The position numbers and the translations under genes are program-made. This document shows positions 1 through 8,464 of a DNA stretch of 33,086 nucleotides, in pieces. The notes under the pieces were generated by a model. The model ran no database searches, was not told the origin of the DNA, and saw only the letters and a list, made by a program, of their open reading frames with translations. Origin of the DNA: Chitinophagaceae bacterium PMP191F (GTDB taxonomy: Bacteria; Bacteroidota; Bacteroidia; Chitinophagales; Chitinophagaceae); contig LGYU01000017.1 in the NCBI GenBank assembly GCA_001302245.1, positions 1 to 33,086 of the forward strand, given 5' to 3'. Numbering within the stretch: the stretch's first letter is position 1; every line of letters starts with the position of its first letter.

Positions 1-107
1 ATAATACAGAGAGACCACATAAATCGTTAGGTTATCTGTCGCCCTTCAAATACACGGAAGAATGGAGCAAAAAACAGAAAAATATTATCTTAGAAAACTC
101 TAACTAA
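1..107 (+). CDS. IS3-family transposase (OrfB, DDE integrase type), C-terminal fragment at the window edge
   Basis: Reading from base 3, the frame gives ERPHKSLGYLSP and then a basic tail, ending with TAA at 105-107. The R-P-H-x-S-L-G-x-x-x-P signature is the C-terminal hallmark of IS3/IS150-type integrase-core transposases, just after the catalytic Glu of the DDE triad. Only about 34 residues are visible, so it cannot be told whether the element is intact or decayed. It is partial because the window starts inside it, not because of a break seen in the sequence. In the cell the protein would cut and join the ends of its own element. It has no evident link to the genes downstream. Confidence 0.8.
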   Translation, partial: NTERPHKSLGYLSPFKYTEEWSKKQKNIILENSN

Positions 108-136
108 TTACGGCTCTAAAACACGGGGAGCCGACA
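1..136 (+). mobile_element. right end of an IS3-family insertion sequence (left part outside window)
   Basis: The window opens inside an IS3-type transposase reading frame that stops at 107. About 30 bases later the sequence ends in GAGCCGACA (128-136). Read inward from that side the end is TGTCGGCTCCCCG, and many IS3-family ends start with TG. A short inverted repeat CGGCTC/GAGCCG lies just inside the proposed end. The exact boundary is inferred, because the left end and the target-site duplication are not in the window. Confidence 0.5.
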
Positions 137-584
137 ATACAACAAATGCATCGGGAGAAAGAAAAAACAATAATCTAAGAAATAGAAGAAATTGTTTTAT
201 AACCACTTAGCTAATTTAGGTGAGTAATGATAACGGTCAATAAAATGGACTTTTGGAAGATGTTATTAATCAAAATCATACAAATAACACCGCTAGTTTG
301 GAACAAAATTTTTTGTGGTAACCTGTTTCCGGCTAATGTGAGTTAACGCTATAAAACACATAATCCGTTCAGCTGGCACTATAGCATTAGTCTCGTCAAG
401 GATTCTTCTTGAGAATCAACGATCTTTCATTATCATATCACCATTACTCTAAAACTGAAACCCTTAGTTTGTACGCTTTAATACCAGAGATGGTACGGAG
501 AAAGTACGAACGAAATACGGAGCAGGTACGAATCAGGTGGCAGGAAAGCCGTGATAAAGTATTAAGATACAAAGGGCAAGGTTC

Positions 585-612
585 AAGGTATAAGGTATAA
601 AGTATAAGGTAA
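585..612 (+). repeat. heptamer tandem repeat, AAGGTAT x4 (degenerate)
   Basis: Four head-to-tail copies are visible: AAGGTAT (585-591), AAGGTAT (592-598), AAAGTAT (599-605) and AAGGTAA (606-612). The preceding 488-535 region holds looser repeats of TACGGAG and GTACGAA. Such simple word-like intergenic repeats are familiar in large Bacteroidota genomes and have no known function. Confidence 0.75.
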
Positions 613-690
613 AAGCGGCATTTCCGGTATAAATGGCTAAAATGGCAAAAACGGCATTGGCGGCCATCAGGATTGCATTTAAAAAAGAGT

Positions 691-698
691 TATATTTT
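691..698 (+). promoter_or_regulatory. possible -7 promoter element of the AraC-type gene
   Basis: TATATTTT matches the Bacteroidota -7 consensus TAnnTTTG at seven of eight positions and lies about 60 bases ahead of the start codon at 758. A TTG at 673-675 could serve as a -33 element, though the spacing is short. Weak evidence. Confidence 0.3.
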
Positions 699-757
699 CT
701 TCTTAAGTGGATCGGGTATTGTGCATGATACGGGGTTGATCAAAATTTCAGATACAG

Positions 758-1588
758 ATGCTGTTAAATGAAATTACACCTAGCTGTTTTCTGACGGACT
801 ATATCCTGTTGTACAGGATCATAGATTTTCATTTTCCTGCCGGTGCAGTGGTGCCTTGTAAAGCATACCCGCCCAGACCGGAGTATTGTCTTCAGTTTAT
901 GCCCAGGGATGTTGAATTTACCAAACGGTCGGATACCGGCTTAATTCTTTCCAACCAGAAAGCGATATTTGTAGGCCAGCAAACTGATGTGTTTTATCGT
1001 TACCCGGGCAACGAATTCCTGGCTGTACAGGTAATATTTCAACCGGGCGCCTTACACCTGTTAAAGAATATTGTTTCCGGTGAACTGACAAACCAGATCA
1101 TTGATGCGGAAGATATTTTTGGTAATGCTACAAGGCAGGTAAATGAAGAATTGTTCTATGCTGAAAATTATAAAGACATGATTGAGATCGTAGAGCAATT
1201 CCTTATAAGACTTATCAAAGCCGGCAAACCGAAAAAGCATCCTGTTAACGAGATCGGTAAAATGATGATGCATGAACATGAGCACTTTTCCGTAGATAAA
1301 TTTCTGAAAGCTGCCTGTCTTTCGCACCGCCAGTTTGATCGTAAGTTTAAAGAATATACAGGCATTACCCCGAAACATTTTTTACAACTTATCCGTTTTG
1401 ACAGGGCATTCCGTATGAAAAATCGTTTTCCCCAAAAAGACTGGCTTTCCATTGCGCTGCATTGCGGTTATCACGATTACCAGCACCTGGCAAAAGACTA
1501 TAAAGAATTTACCGGGTGTACCCCTGTGCAGTTTTTTGATATAGATAACGATGCACCGGAACGGACATTTGGAGAAGCAGAAACATAA
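758..1588 (+). CDS. AraC-family transcriptional regulator
   Basis: This 276-residue protein has the layout of an AraC-type activator: an N-terminal sensing half of about 165 residues and a C-terminal DNA-binding half (about 175-262) with two helix-turn-helix units. The second half contains SVDKFLKAACLSHRQFDRKF and then ITPKHFLQLIRFDRAF, followed by the second HTH around WLSIALHCGYHDYQHLAKDY and the family-typical FTGCTPVQFF close. The N-terminal half looks like the small beta-rich DUF6597-type domain of many Bacteroidota AraC proteins rather than the arabinose-binding cupin; its ligand is unknown. A cupin gene follows 68 bases downstream on the same strand, so it is the likeliest target or operon partner. 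The pectin locus begins 1.3 kb away behind a terminator, so control of that locus is only a possibility. The start at 758 is the first ATG of the frame and gives a normal family length. Confidence 0.88.
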   Translation: MLLNEITPSCFLTDYILLYRIIDFHFPAGAVVPCKAYPPRPEYCLQFMPRDVEFTKRSDTGLILSNQKAIFVGQQTDVFYRYPGNEFLAVQVIFQPGALHLLKNIVSGELTNQIIDAEDIFGNATRQVNEELFYAENYKDMIEIVEQFLIRLIKAGKPKKHPVNEIGKMMMHEHEHFSVDKFLKAACLSHRQFDRKFKEYTGITPKHFLQLIRFDRAFRMKNRFPQKDWLSIALHCGYHDYQHLAKDYKEFTGCTPVQFFDIDNDAPERTFGEAET

Positions 1589-1656
1589 AAACGTCTGATT
1601 TTTACCATTATCATCGTTTCAGTGGCGTGTAGGTTTGTGTTATAAACCTGAACAAA

Positions 1657-2205
1657 ATGAAACGAGATCAGTTTTTACTTACTGCGTTGACTGCCATGCC
1701 TGCACTGGCTTTTGGCAAAATTATCACTAATACAGACAGAACAAAGAAGCCCTTTGTTGTACATGCAGGCAAAAACAGGGCAGGAAATTCTATGATGAAG
1801 TTTATGGGAATGCATCCCAATGATGTGGTAATATCCAGGAAAGATACCGGCAATGAGCTGAGCGTCTTTTTATTTACAGGATATGGTGTTGTGGGTACTC
1901 CATTGCATATACATTTTCACCAGGATGAATTTTTTTATGTTATAGAAGGAAAATACCGTTTTGTTTGTGGTGAAATGAAAGGTGAGCTGAATGTAGGCGA
2001 TACCATTTTTCTTCCACGCGGTATTCCACATCAGTGGCTCCAGCTTTCAGAACATGGAAAATTGATCTATGCTGTAAATCCGGCAGGTGAGCTGGAAGAT
2101 TTCTTTCAGGAAGTAAACGATCTGAAAGCACCTACACAACAGGCCATTGATAAGCTCGCTTTAAAACATGGTATCAGGCATATAGGACCACCTTTAAGCG
2201 TATAG
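1657..2205 (+). CDS. secreted or periplasmic single-domain cupin protein
   Basis: The 182-residue protein has one conserved-barrel cupin domain at about 75-150. Motif 1 fits HxH-x4-E-x6-G exactly (HIHFHQDEFFYVIEG), giving two His and one Glu as metal ligands. Motif 2 is GDTIFLPRGIPHQW, fitting G-x5-PxG-x2-H and supplying the third His. The N-terminus is a short basic start followed by a hydrophobic, Ala-rich segment ending near LAFGK, compatible with an export signal; the MKRDQFL start resembles Bacteroidota proteins annotated with a Tat-like leader, but no twin-Arg is present. Relatives bind one metal and include dioxygenase-like, isomerase-like and non-enzymatic proteins, so no reaction can be assigned. 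It sits directly after the AraC-type gene and is closed by a terminator at 2253-2288, suggesting a two-gene unit. Confidence 0.85.
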   Translation: MKRDQFLLTALTAMPALAFGKIITNTDRTKKPFVVHAGKNRAGNSMMKFMGMHPNDVVISRKDTGNELSVFLFTGYGVVGTPLHIHFHQDEFFYVIEGKYRFVCGEMKGELNVGDTIFLPRGIPHQWLQLSEHGKLIYAVNPAGELEDFFQEVNDLKAPTQQAIDKLALKHGIRHIGPPLSV

Positions 2206-2252
2206 CCAAGGAAAAAATATGATTGCCAAAATATAGATTGGCGAATAGCATC

Positions 2253-2288
2253 GGCGCAAATGTTTGGTAAGGGCATCTGCGCCTTTTT
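2253..2288 (+). terminator. intrinsic terminator after the cupin gene
   Basis: GGCGCA (2253-2258) pairs with TGCGCC (2278-2283). One mismatch further in, ATG pairs with CAT. Five T residues follow directly (2284-2288). It lies 48 bases after the cupin stop and separates the AraC/cupin unit from the pectin locus. Confidence 0.8.
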
Positions 2289-2503
2289 GCATATAGTTAC
2301 CTCAAAAAATGAATAAAAAGCAGGTTAAAAACACTTCGCTGTATGTTGTCTTTTTCCTGTTTACAGGAACATACCGGGCTATGCACTGAAACTGTCCTGT
2401 TTATTCAAATTACACGTTCGCTACCGAGCCAGCAAAAACACCACAACTCACTGATTTTCTGCTACGTTATTCAGCCTGATATGCATAAAAATAACCTGTA
2501 TTG

Positions 2504-2531
2504 GCAATCGGGAACGATTGCGTAGATTTTT
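2504..2531 (+). terminator. hairpin with GGAA loop and delayed T-tract, possible terminator
   Basis: GCAATCG (2504-2510) pairs perfectly with CGATTGC (2515-2521) around a GGAA loop. A run of five T residues begins six bases later (2527-2531). The offset T-tract makes it a weak terminator candidate. No gene ends just upstream. Confidence 0.4.
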
Positions 2532-2800
2532 GCTTCAGAACAGGATACTTCAGGATAGTTTGCCTTGCTCGCAGCCTAACTTAGTACAAGAATTAACGAA
2601 CGCATAACGAATTGCTGAACAGAGGGTAGTGCAAATGTGCAATCCTTAAACCAAAACGAAATCTTGCCATGATCATGTCTAATTTTTTACTTCTAACAGT
2701 AGCAGATTTACCTGTTTTACCAGAGTGGCGTTCTTCTTACGGAAAATTTTCCCGCAAAACGTCATATTATAATTTTCAACAACACATTAGCAAGATTGGC

Positions 2801-2819
2801 GCTTGCAATATTTGCAAGC
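2801..2819 (+). promoter_or_regulatory. perfect 8-bp hairpin or palindrome in the operon leader
   Basis: GCTTGCAA (2801-2808) and TTGCAAGC (2812-2819) are exact reverse complements around TAT. As DNA this could be an operator; as RNA it is a stable small hairpin. Its GCTTGC (2801-2806) could pair instead with GCAAGC at 2857-2862, inside the loop of the next hairpin. Confidence 0.5.
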
Positions 2820-2843
2820 AAAATACCAAAGGGAATATAATGG

Positions 2844-2880
2844 AAGCATAATGGGCGCAAGCTATTATGCTTTTTGTTTA
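2844..2880 (+). terminator. terminator-like hairpin (possible attenuator) 26 bases ahead of the first FAS1 gene
   Basis: AAGCATAAT (2844-2852) pairs perfectly with ATTATGCTT (2864-2872) around an 11-base loop. The 3' side runs into TTTTTGTTTA, the layout of an intrinsic terminator. No recognised gene ends upstream and the start codon at 2906 is close, so it may be an attenuator of the operon or may end a short leader RNA. Confidence 0.55.
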
Positions 2881-2905
2881 TAAGACTTTTTTTTAACCGA
2901 ATATC

Positions 2906-5173
2906 ATGAATAAGTTCATGTTGAGACTGTTTTTGTTTGTACTGGCGGCAGTGATGTTTACACAATGCCGTAAAAAGGCTTTTGATGAAAAGTACGACCG
3001 TCCCGACAACCTGCAACCGCCTATTTATCAGCAGTTGCAAAGTGCAGGACGTTTTACCAGCCTTATTAAGCTGATTGACAAATCAGGTTATAAACCTACT
3101 CTTGAAGCTGGTGGTTACTGGACCATGTTTGCTCCCAACGACGAAGCATTTAAACTGTTCTTTACAGAAAGAGGTATTGGCAGCGCCAATGATATTGATT
3201 CTGCTACGGCCAGGGCCATGGTGCAGTATATGCTTATTTACAATGCGTATAAGGAAGACAGGCTGGATGATTACCAGGCCACAGCTAACAATACCGGGTG
3301 GACCCCTTCTATTGCTTTCAGACGCCGCACCGCTTACTACACTGGTTTCTATACAGATACTGCTGCCGGTAATAAAACAATTGTAGCTCTGGCTACCAAC
3401 CGTAACAATAAAGGCGGTACCAATGGTAACTATGTATCCGGTGATGATAACAATAAATACATTACTTATTTCACCAGTTCTTATTTCAATACATTCAATC
3501 TTACTGCTGCAGATTACACTTACTTCTATCCCAAATCTGAGTACACTGGTTTTAATGTGGGCGAGGCCCGCGTTGTAACCAAAGACCAGGTGGCCGAAAA
3601 TGGTGTATGGCATGAGCTGGATAAAGTGATCACTCCGCTCAGCAGCATTGATGAGTATATCCGCAATAAAGCACAGTACAGCAGTTTCAGGGCCATCCTG
3701 AATCGTATGTACACCAATAATACAATCAGCTTTATCTACAATGCTACAGCCAGTCAGCGTTACCGCGTGCTGACCGGGAAAGGTGATTCTGTTTTTGTAA
3801 AAATCTATTCCAACCTGCTCGCTTATTCGCCCAACAATGAAAACTTCATGAAAGAAGAAGATAATGACGGGCAGAAAGATTGCTGGACAATGTTTATCCC
3901 GACTAATACAGCCGTAGATAATTATGTAAAAAATGTTTTATGTGAGTATTACGGATCTATTGAGCAGTTGCCGCTGGAGGTGATCACAGACTTCCTCAAT
4001 GCACACATGTTCCCTACCGTAGTATGGCCCAGCAAATTCAATGTTACTAAAAATATTTTCAGTGAGCCTGCACGTTTTGATCCGGCGGCTGATGTGGTAG
4101 AAAAGAAAATACTGAGCAATGGTATCTTTTACGGAACCTCTAAAGTAGAAGAAGCCGATGTGTTCAGCACAGTATATGGTAAGGCGTATCTTAATCCGAA
4201 GTATACATTGATGACAAGACTGCTGCGATCAACCGGTTTGAACCTGCTGGTATCAAAGTCAAATATTTCTGTAAACATGTTGCTGGTACCGGATGCGGTG
4301 TTTGCTGCTGCGGGATATAGCTATAACTCTACCAAAGACCAGTATGAGTACAAATCTACTCCTACAGCAACGGCCACTACCAATGGTGTGTATGACAAAC
4401 TGGTAAGGATCGTAAAGACCTGTGTGTTCTTCCCGCCTTACAAGGATGCTACTGATAATCTTTCCGGAAGCGGTATTGCAAAATCGGGCGATGCGGGTAA
4501 TGAAGGAGATTATATCAAATACAACAGCAATAAAATTGAGACCGGTGGTTTACTGGATGCAGGCATCACTGCTAATGTAGACAGTTCCAAAACAACTACC
4601 AATGGTAAGGTGTATTTTATTAACCAGCTTCCTGTATATAGCGAAAAAGGTGTAGGTACACACATTAAAAAGCTGGGTGAAAGCACTGGTTCTGCCTATA
4701 ACTATTTCTGGCAATATCTCAGCAACTCTTCCTACTACAATACCTCAACTACTGAAATTGTAGGTTTAACCGGTTTCTCCACCATCTTTATTCCTACCAA
4801 TACTGCTATTACGCAGGCGGTGAATGATGGTTTGTTGCCCGGCACAGGAACAGCGCCATCCAAGGTGCCCAATTTCAATCCTTCCGATGAAAATGGTAAA
4901 GACCTGGTGCGCAAATTCATTCAATACCATATCCTGTACGGTCATACCGTAGTGCCCGATGGAAAAACAGAAAGTCCCATGAATTATGATTCATTCCTGA
5001 AAAATGCATTGGGTACTTCTCTGCGATTCACGGTTACTACTACACCCGGTGCTCTTTCCATAAAAGACAATTACGGAAGAGTTGCCAATGTAATAGTAGC
5101 ACAAAGCAACAACCTGTCGAACAGGTCGGTGATACACCTGCTCGACAATTATCTGAAGTATAACGAAAACTAA
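2906..5173 (+). CDS. multi-FAS1 (fasciclin) domain surface lipoprotein, first gene of the pectin locus
   Basis: This 755-residue protein begins with a lipoprotein signal whose Cys21 is followed by RKK; the -1 residue is Gln, an atypical lipobox. Up to four FAS1 domains can be traced: about 40-250 (YWTMFAPNDEAF at 71-82, closing VWHELDKVITP), 255-430 (CWTMFIPTNTAVDNYV, later NAHMFPTV), a diverged one at about 434-580 (VNMLLVPDAVF), and 600-750 (FSTIFIPTNTAI, QYHILYGHTV, closing VIHLLDNYL). The first has a long Asn/Thr/Tyr-rich insertion (about 125-215) as if adapted for surface display. FAS1 domains are adhesion modules in animals, plants and bacteria. Here the gene lies 18 bases before a SusC gene, so a role as surface glycan-binding or cell-matrix adhesin of the locus is inferred, not shown. 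There is no catalytic domain. Confidence 0.85.
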   Translation: MNKFMLRLFLFVLAAVMFTQCRKKAFDEKYDRPDNLQPPIYQQLQSAGRFTSLIKLIDKSGYKPTLEAGGYWTMFAPNDEAFKLFFTERGIGSANDIDSATARAMVQYMLIYNAYKEDRLDDYQATANNTGWTPSIAFRRRTAYYTGFYTDTAAGNKTIVALATNRNNKGGTNGNYVSGDDNNKYITYFTSSYFNTFNLTAADYTYFYPKSEYTGFNVGEARVVTKDQVAENGVWHELDKVITPLSSIDEYIRNKAQYSSFRAILNRMYTNNTISFIYNATASQRYRVLTGKGDSVFVKIYSNLLAYSPNNENFMKEEDNDGQKDCWTMFIPTNTAVDNYVKNVLCEYYGSIEQLPLEVITDFLNAHMFPTVVWPSKFNVTKNIFSEPARFDPAADVVEKKILSNGIFYGTSKVEEADVFSTVYGKAYLNPKYTLMTRLLRSTGLNLLVSKSNISVNMLLVPDAVFAAAGYSYNSTKDQYEYKSTPTATATTNGVYDKLVRIVKTCVFFPPYKDATDNLSGSGIAKSGDAGNEGDYIKYNSNKIETGGLLDAGITANVDSSKTTTNGKVYFINQLPVYSEKGVGTHIKKLGESTGSAYNYFWQYLSNSSYYNTSTTEIVGLTGFSTIFIPTNTAITQAVNDGLLPGTGTAPSKVPNFNPSDENGKDLVRKFIQYHILYGHTVVPDGKTESPMNYDSFLKNALGTSLRFTVTTTPGALSIKDNYGRVANVIVAQSNNLSNRSVIHLLDNYLKYNEN

Positions 5174-5191
5174 CAGCGATAAAAAAACTGT

Positions 5192-8100
5192 ATGAGAATC
5201 TTTTTCAACCGGCTGACTGCCTGCTTTTTCAGTGTGTTGCTGTTTTGTACAGGAACCATGGCACAAACTGAACCCGTGGTGATAACAGGGAAGATCACGG
5301 ACAAAAAAAATCATCCTATTCAGGGGGTTTCGGTAACGGAAGTTGACGCCGATAAAAGGATTGTGCGCGGTGTAAGTACCGACGTGGATGGCAACTTTGC
5401 CCTTAAGGTAACCAACATCAAACACAAGATATCCTTCTCTATCATTGGTTATAAGGCCGTGGAAGAGCTGTCAATAGGTACCCGCCGTTCATTCAATCTC
5501 AGTCTTGAAGAAGGCTCTAAAGATTTTGATGAAGTAGTGGTGGTGGGACAGAAAAAGATTGATAATGGTATGTTGCCGGTAGCAGAGCGCAATCTTACCA
5601 TTGCAGCTACCAAGGTCAATGCAAAGGATATGGAAGAGATGCAGGCTGCTTCTATTGACCAGGCTCTGCAGGGGCGTGTGGCTGGTATGGACATTGCTGC
5701 CAACTCCGGTGACCCCGGTGCAGGTATGCAGATCAGGATCCGTGGTACAGCATCTATCAACTCTTCCACCACACCGTTGATTGTGGTAGATGGTATGCCT
5801 TATGAAACAGAGATACCTACAGACTTCAACTTTGGTACAGCCGATGAGCAGGGATATGCTGCACTGCTGAATATTGCACCTACAGATATTAAAGATATCA
5901 CCATCCTGAAAGATGCTGCGGCTACCGCTATCTGGGGTTCCCGTGCTGCCAATGGTGTGTTGATCATCAATACCAAAAGAGGTGCCAGGGGTAAACCTGT
6001 ATTGTCTTATACTTTTAAAGGTTCCGCATCACTGAAGCCACAGGCCATTCCGTTGCTGAACGGATACCAGTATGCCACACTGATACCGGAAGAGTTTATG
6101 AACAGGAATGGTATTCCTTTAAATACACAGAGTGTAAACGAATTCAAATTCGATCCCAACGATCCTTACTGGTATTATAACTACAGCAACAATACAAACT
6201 GGGTGGATGCTATTACACGCACTGGTGTTATTCACGATCATAATATCTCTATGACAGGAGGTGGCGAGAAAGCGCGGTATTATGCTTCACTGGGTTATTT
6301 CAACCAAAGCGGTGTAACAGTAGGTACCAGCCTGAACAGGATCACTTCAAGAATTAACCTTGATTACAACGTATCAAATAAAATAAGGATCAGGACCGAT
6401 CTTTCCTATGCACGTTCCGGCACTAACAGAAATTATTATGAAGATATCCGTAACATAGCCTATACCAAAATGCCCAACATGGGTATTTATGAATATGATG
6501 AGTACGGCAATCTTACTCCCAACTATTTTTCACCTGAATCAAATATACAGGGACAGTACCCCGGTACTTACAATCCTGTGGCAATGGCCAATGCTGCTAC
6601 TTACAAAGTTGTAAACGAGCGTATCATTCCTAAGTTTAATATACAGTATTCATTAAAACCTGGTGTGCTGGTAGCAACTGCGGATGTACAGTTTGATATC
6701 AACAACACAAAGAGCAAAAGCTTTCTTCCGCAGGTTGCTACCGGTCGTCCATGGACTGAAACTGTTGTGAACTACGCATTTGATGGCGACATTGATAACT
6801 ACAACGTACAGACAAAAACAGCGCTGGTGTATACTCCAAGGCTGGGAGAGAAGCACGACTTCATGGGGTTGATCAATGTAATGACCTACGATAGCAAGAA
6901 TATATTGTACCAGGCCAGAACATCCAATACTGCTTCTTCCGAATTTCAGGATCCCAGTATTGATTCCCGTGCTACTGCCTCTACTTCAGATCTGTCTGCA
7001 CGTACCAATCAAACGCGCACTTCAGCCGCTACCCTCAGCGCACAATATGGTTATGATGACCGATATATTGTCAATGTTGGTTTAAGAGGTGATTGTAACT
7101 CAAGACTGGCACCCAATAATCGTTATGGTCTGTTCCCTTCCTTTTCCGGAAGATGGAGGATATCTGCAGAGAAATTTATGCAGCGCTTCAGAAACAAAGT
7201 GGATGATCTGAGCTTCCGTTTAAGCTATGGTCGCAGCGGTAATGCACCCCGTAATGATTACAGCTACTTCAATACTTACCAGACATCCGGCTGGAACTAT
7301 CTTGATCTTTCCGGTGTATATTCATCCAACCTGGGTTTAAAACAACTGAAATGGGAAACTGTTATCGGTACCAACATAGGCTTTAACCTGATCATGTTCA
7401 AGAACAGGGTGAATGTGGATGTGGAAGTGTATCGTAACCGTACCAAGGATCTTTTCTTTAACGGTTTACAGATTGGCGGTATCAACGGTTACAGCAGCGT
7501 GAACATGAACGTAGGTGTAATGGACAACCAGGGCTGGGAAGTATCAGTATTAACCACTCCTTATAAAGATAAGACCTGGACCATTGATTTCAATATGAAC
7601 CTGGCACGCAACGTGAACATGATCCGTGAAATATCTGAATTCTATCCGCTGGAAAAAGGTAATATCACTACCAACGGTCAGTACAAAACCTATATGCAGG
7701 TAGACAATCCTTTTGGTTCATTCTATGGTTTCCGGTACAAAGGAGTATACAAGAACAAGGAAGAGACTATTGCACGTGATGAAAAAGGTGCTCCTATCGT
7801 AACGCCTACCGGCGGTACCGTATACACACGTTTCAATTATCCCAATACCGATTATGTATTCCAGGCTGGTGATGCCAGATATGAAGACATCAACCACGAT
7901 GGTAATATTGACTACCGTGATATTGTATACCTGGGCAACAGTAACCCCCGTTTTACCGGTGGCTTTGGTTTGAATGTTGCTTATAAAAGCCTGCGTCTTT
8001 CCAGCTTCTTCAACTTCCGTTACAAATATGAAGTGGTAAACGCAACAGAAATGTATACCACCAACATGTATGGTTACGACAACCAGAGTACAGAAGTATT

Positions 8101-8443
8101 GAAACGCTGGCGCCAGGAAGGTGATGAAACCAACATACCACGCGCCCTGTACAAAACAGGTTACAACTGGCTGGGTTCTTCCCGCTATGTAGAAGATGCA
8201 TCATTCCTGCGTTTCCGTACAATAACACTCCGTTATACTTTCAATAAAGCACTGGTTGAAAAAATGAAGATCAAGAACATGAGTGCTTATATAACGGCAG
8301 AGAACCTGATGACATGGACCAATTACACCGGTCAGGATCCGGAGGTAAGTGTGCGTGGCAGTGATCCTTTCCGTGTAGCAACCGACAGGTCTATGACACC
8401 GCCTGTAAAAACAATCACATTAGGTATAACAGCTTCCTTTTAA
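5192..8443 (+). CDS. SusC/RagA-family TonB-dependent outer-membrane transporter (first)
   Basis: The 1083-residue protein has an N-terminal signal peptide (cleavage near TMAQ-T), a CarboxypepD_reg-like beta-sandwich (about 30-105, VITGKITDKKNHPIQGVSV), the SusC-typical FDEVVVVGQ stretch (112-120) that carries the presumed TonB box, a plug domain (about 145-265: LQGRVAGMDI, IRIRGTASI, PLIVVDGMPY, AAATAIWGSRAANGV) and a 22-strand beta-barrel to the C-terminal Phe. It imports oligosaccharides through the outer membrane with TonB-ExbBD energy, capped by its SusD partner encoded 21 bases downstream. No STN domain is present, so it should not signal to an anti-sigma factor. Context with pectate lyases points to pectin-derived oligosaccharides. 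Length and motifs are normal for the family. Confidence 0.95.
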   Translation: MRIFFNRLTACFFSVLLFCTGTMAQTEPVVITGKITDKKNHPIQGVSVTEVDADKRIVRGVSTDVDGNFALKVTNIKHKISFSIIGYKAVEELSIGTRRSFNLSLEEGSKDFDEVVVVGQKKIDNGMLPVAERNLTIAATKVNAKDMEEMQAASIDQALQGRVAGMDIAANSGDPGAGMQIRIRGTASINSSTTPLIVVDGMPYETEIPTDFNFGTADEQGYAALLNIAPTDIKDITILKDAAATAIWGSRAANGVLIINTKRGARGKPVLSYTFKGSASLKPQAIPLLNGYQYATLIPEEFMNRNGIPLNTQSVNEFKFDPNDPYWYYNYSNNTNWVDAITRTGVIHDHNISMTGGGEKARYYASLGYFNQSGVTVGTSLNRITSRINLDYNVSNKIRIRTDLSYARSGTNRNYYEDIRNIAYTKMPNMGIYEYDEYGNLTPNYFSPESNIQGQYPGTYNPVAMANAATYKVVNERIIPKFNIQYSLKPGVLVATADVQFDINNTKSKSFLPQVATGRPWTETVVNYAFDGDIDNYNVQTKTALVYTPRLGEKHDFMGLINVMTYDSKNILYQARTSNTASSEFQDPSIDSRATASTSDLSARTNQTRTSAATLSAQYGYDDRYIVNVGLRGDCNSRLAPNNRYGLFPSFSGRWRISAEKFMQRFRNKVDDLSFRLSYGRSGNAPRNDYSYFNTYQTSGWNYLDLSGVYSSNLGLKQLKWETVIGTNIGFNLIMFKNRVNVDVEVYRNRTKDLFFNGLQIGGINGYSSVNMNVGVMDNQGWEVSVLTTPYKDKTWTIDFNMNLARNVNMIREISEFYPLEKGNITTNGQYKTYMQVDNPFGSFYGFRYKGVYKNKEETIARDEKGAPIVTPTGGTVYTRFNYPNTDYVFQAGDARYEDINHDGNIDYRDIVYLGNSNPRFTGGFGLNVAYKSLRLSSFFNFRYKYEVVNATEMYTTNMYGYDNQSTEVLKRWRQEGDETNIPRALYKTGYNWLGSSRYVEDASFLRFRTITLRYTFNKALVEKMKIKNMSAYITAENLMTWTNYTGQDPEVSVRGSDPFRVATDRSMTPPVKTITLGITASF

Positions 8444-8464
8444 AGCATAAAGTATTTATTTGTC

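Larger units (their letters stand above)
108..757. other. gene-free AT-rich stretch with degenerate tandem repeats
   Basis: No convincing gene is seen between the IS end and the AraC-type gene. The first 300 bases are AT-rich. A short hairpin GATTCT/AGAATC lies at 401-417. From about 488 the sequence becomes repetitive, with related TACGGAG and GTACGAA words and then a heptamer array at 585-612. A 63-codon open frame with a TTG start at 409 runs into these repeats and resembles nothing recognisable. Confidence 0.6.
2289..2905. other. gene-free region ahead of the pectin locus, rich in hairpins
   Basis: No gene is recognised here. Two 60-codon open frames (2343-2525 and 2669-2851) have no recognisable product and no coding character. 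The region holds a small palindrome CCTGT-TT-ACAGG (2356-2367), a GGAA-loop hairpin (2504-2521), a perfect 8-bp hairpin (2801-2819) and a terminator-like hairpin (2844-2872). The promoter of the pectin operon must lie here or further upstream, but no full TAnnTTTG match stands out. Confidence 0.6.

Noticed and set aside
409-600. 63-codon open frame with a TTG start
   Set aside because: It runs through degenerate tandem repeats, has no recognisable product, and its second half is translated repeat.
1657-2205. cupin gene as part of the pectin locus (for example a KdgF-like uronate enzyme)
   Set aside because: It is separated by a terminator and about 700 bases, clusters with the AraC-type gene, and its cupin motifs are too general to assign uronate chemistry.
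2343-2525. 60-codon open frame ahead of the pectin locus
   Set aside because: No family resemblance and no coding character; it overlaps two hairpins in non-coding DNA.
2669-2851. 60-codon open frame as a real small gene
   Set aside because: No recognisable sequence; kept only as a remote leader-peptide idea because its stop lies inside the terminator-like hairpin.
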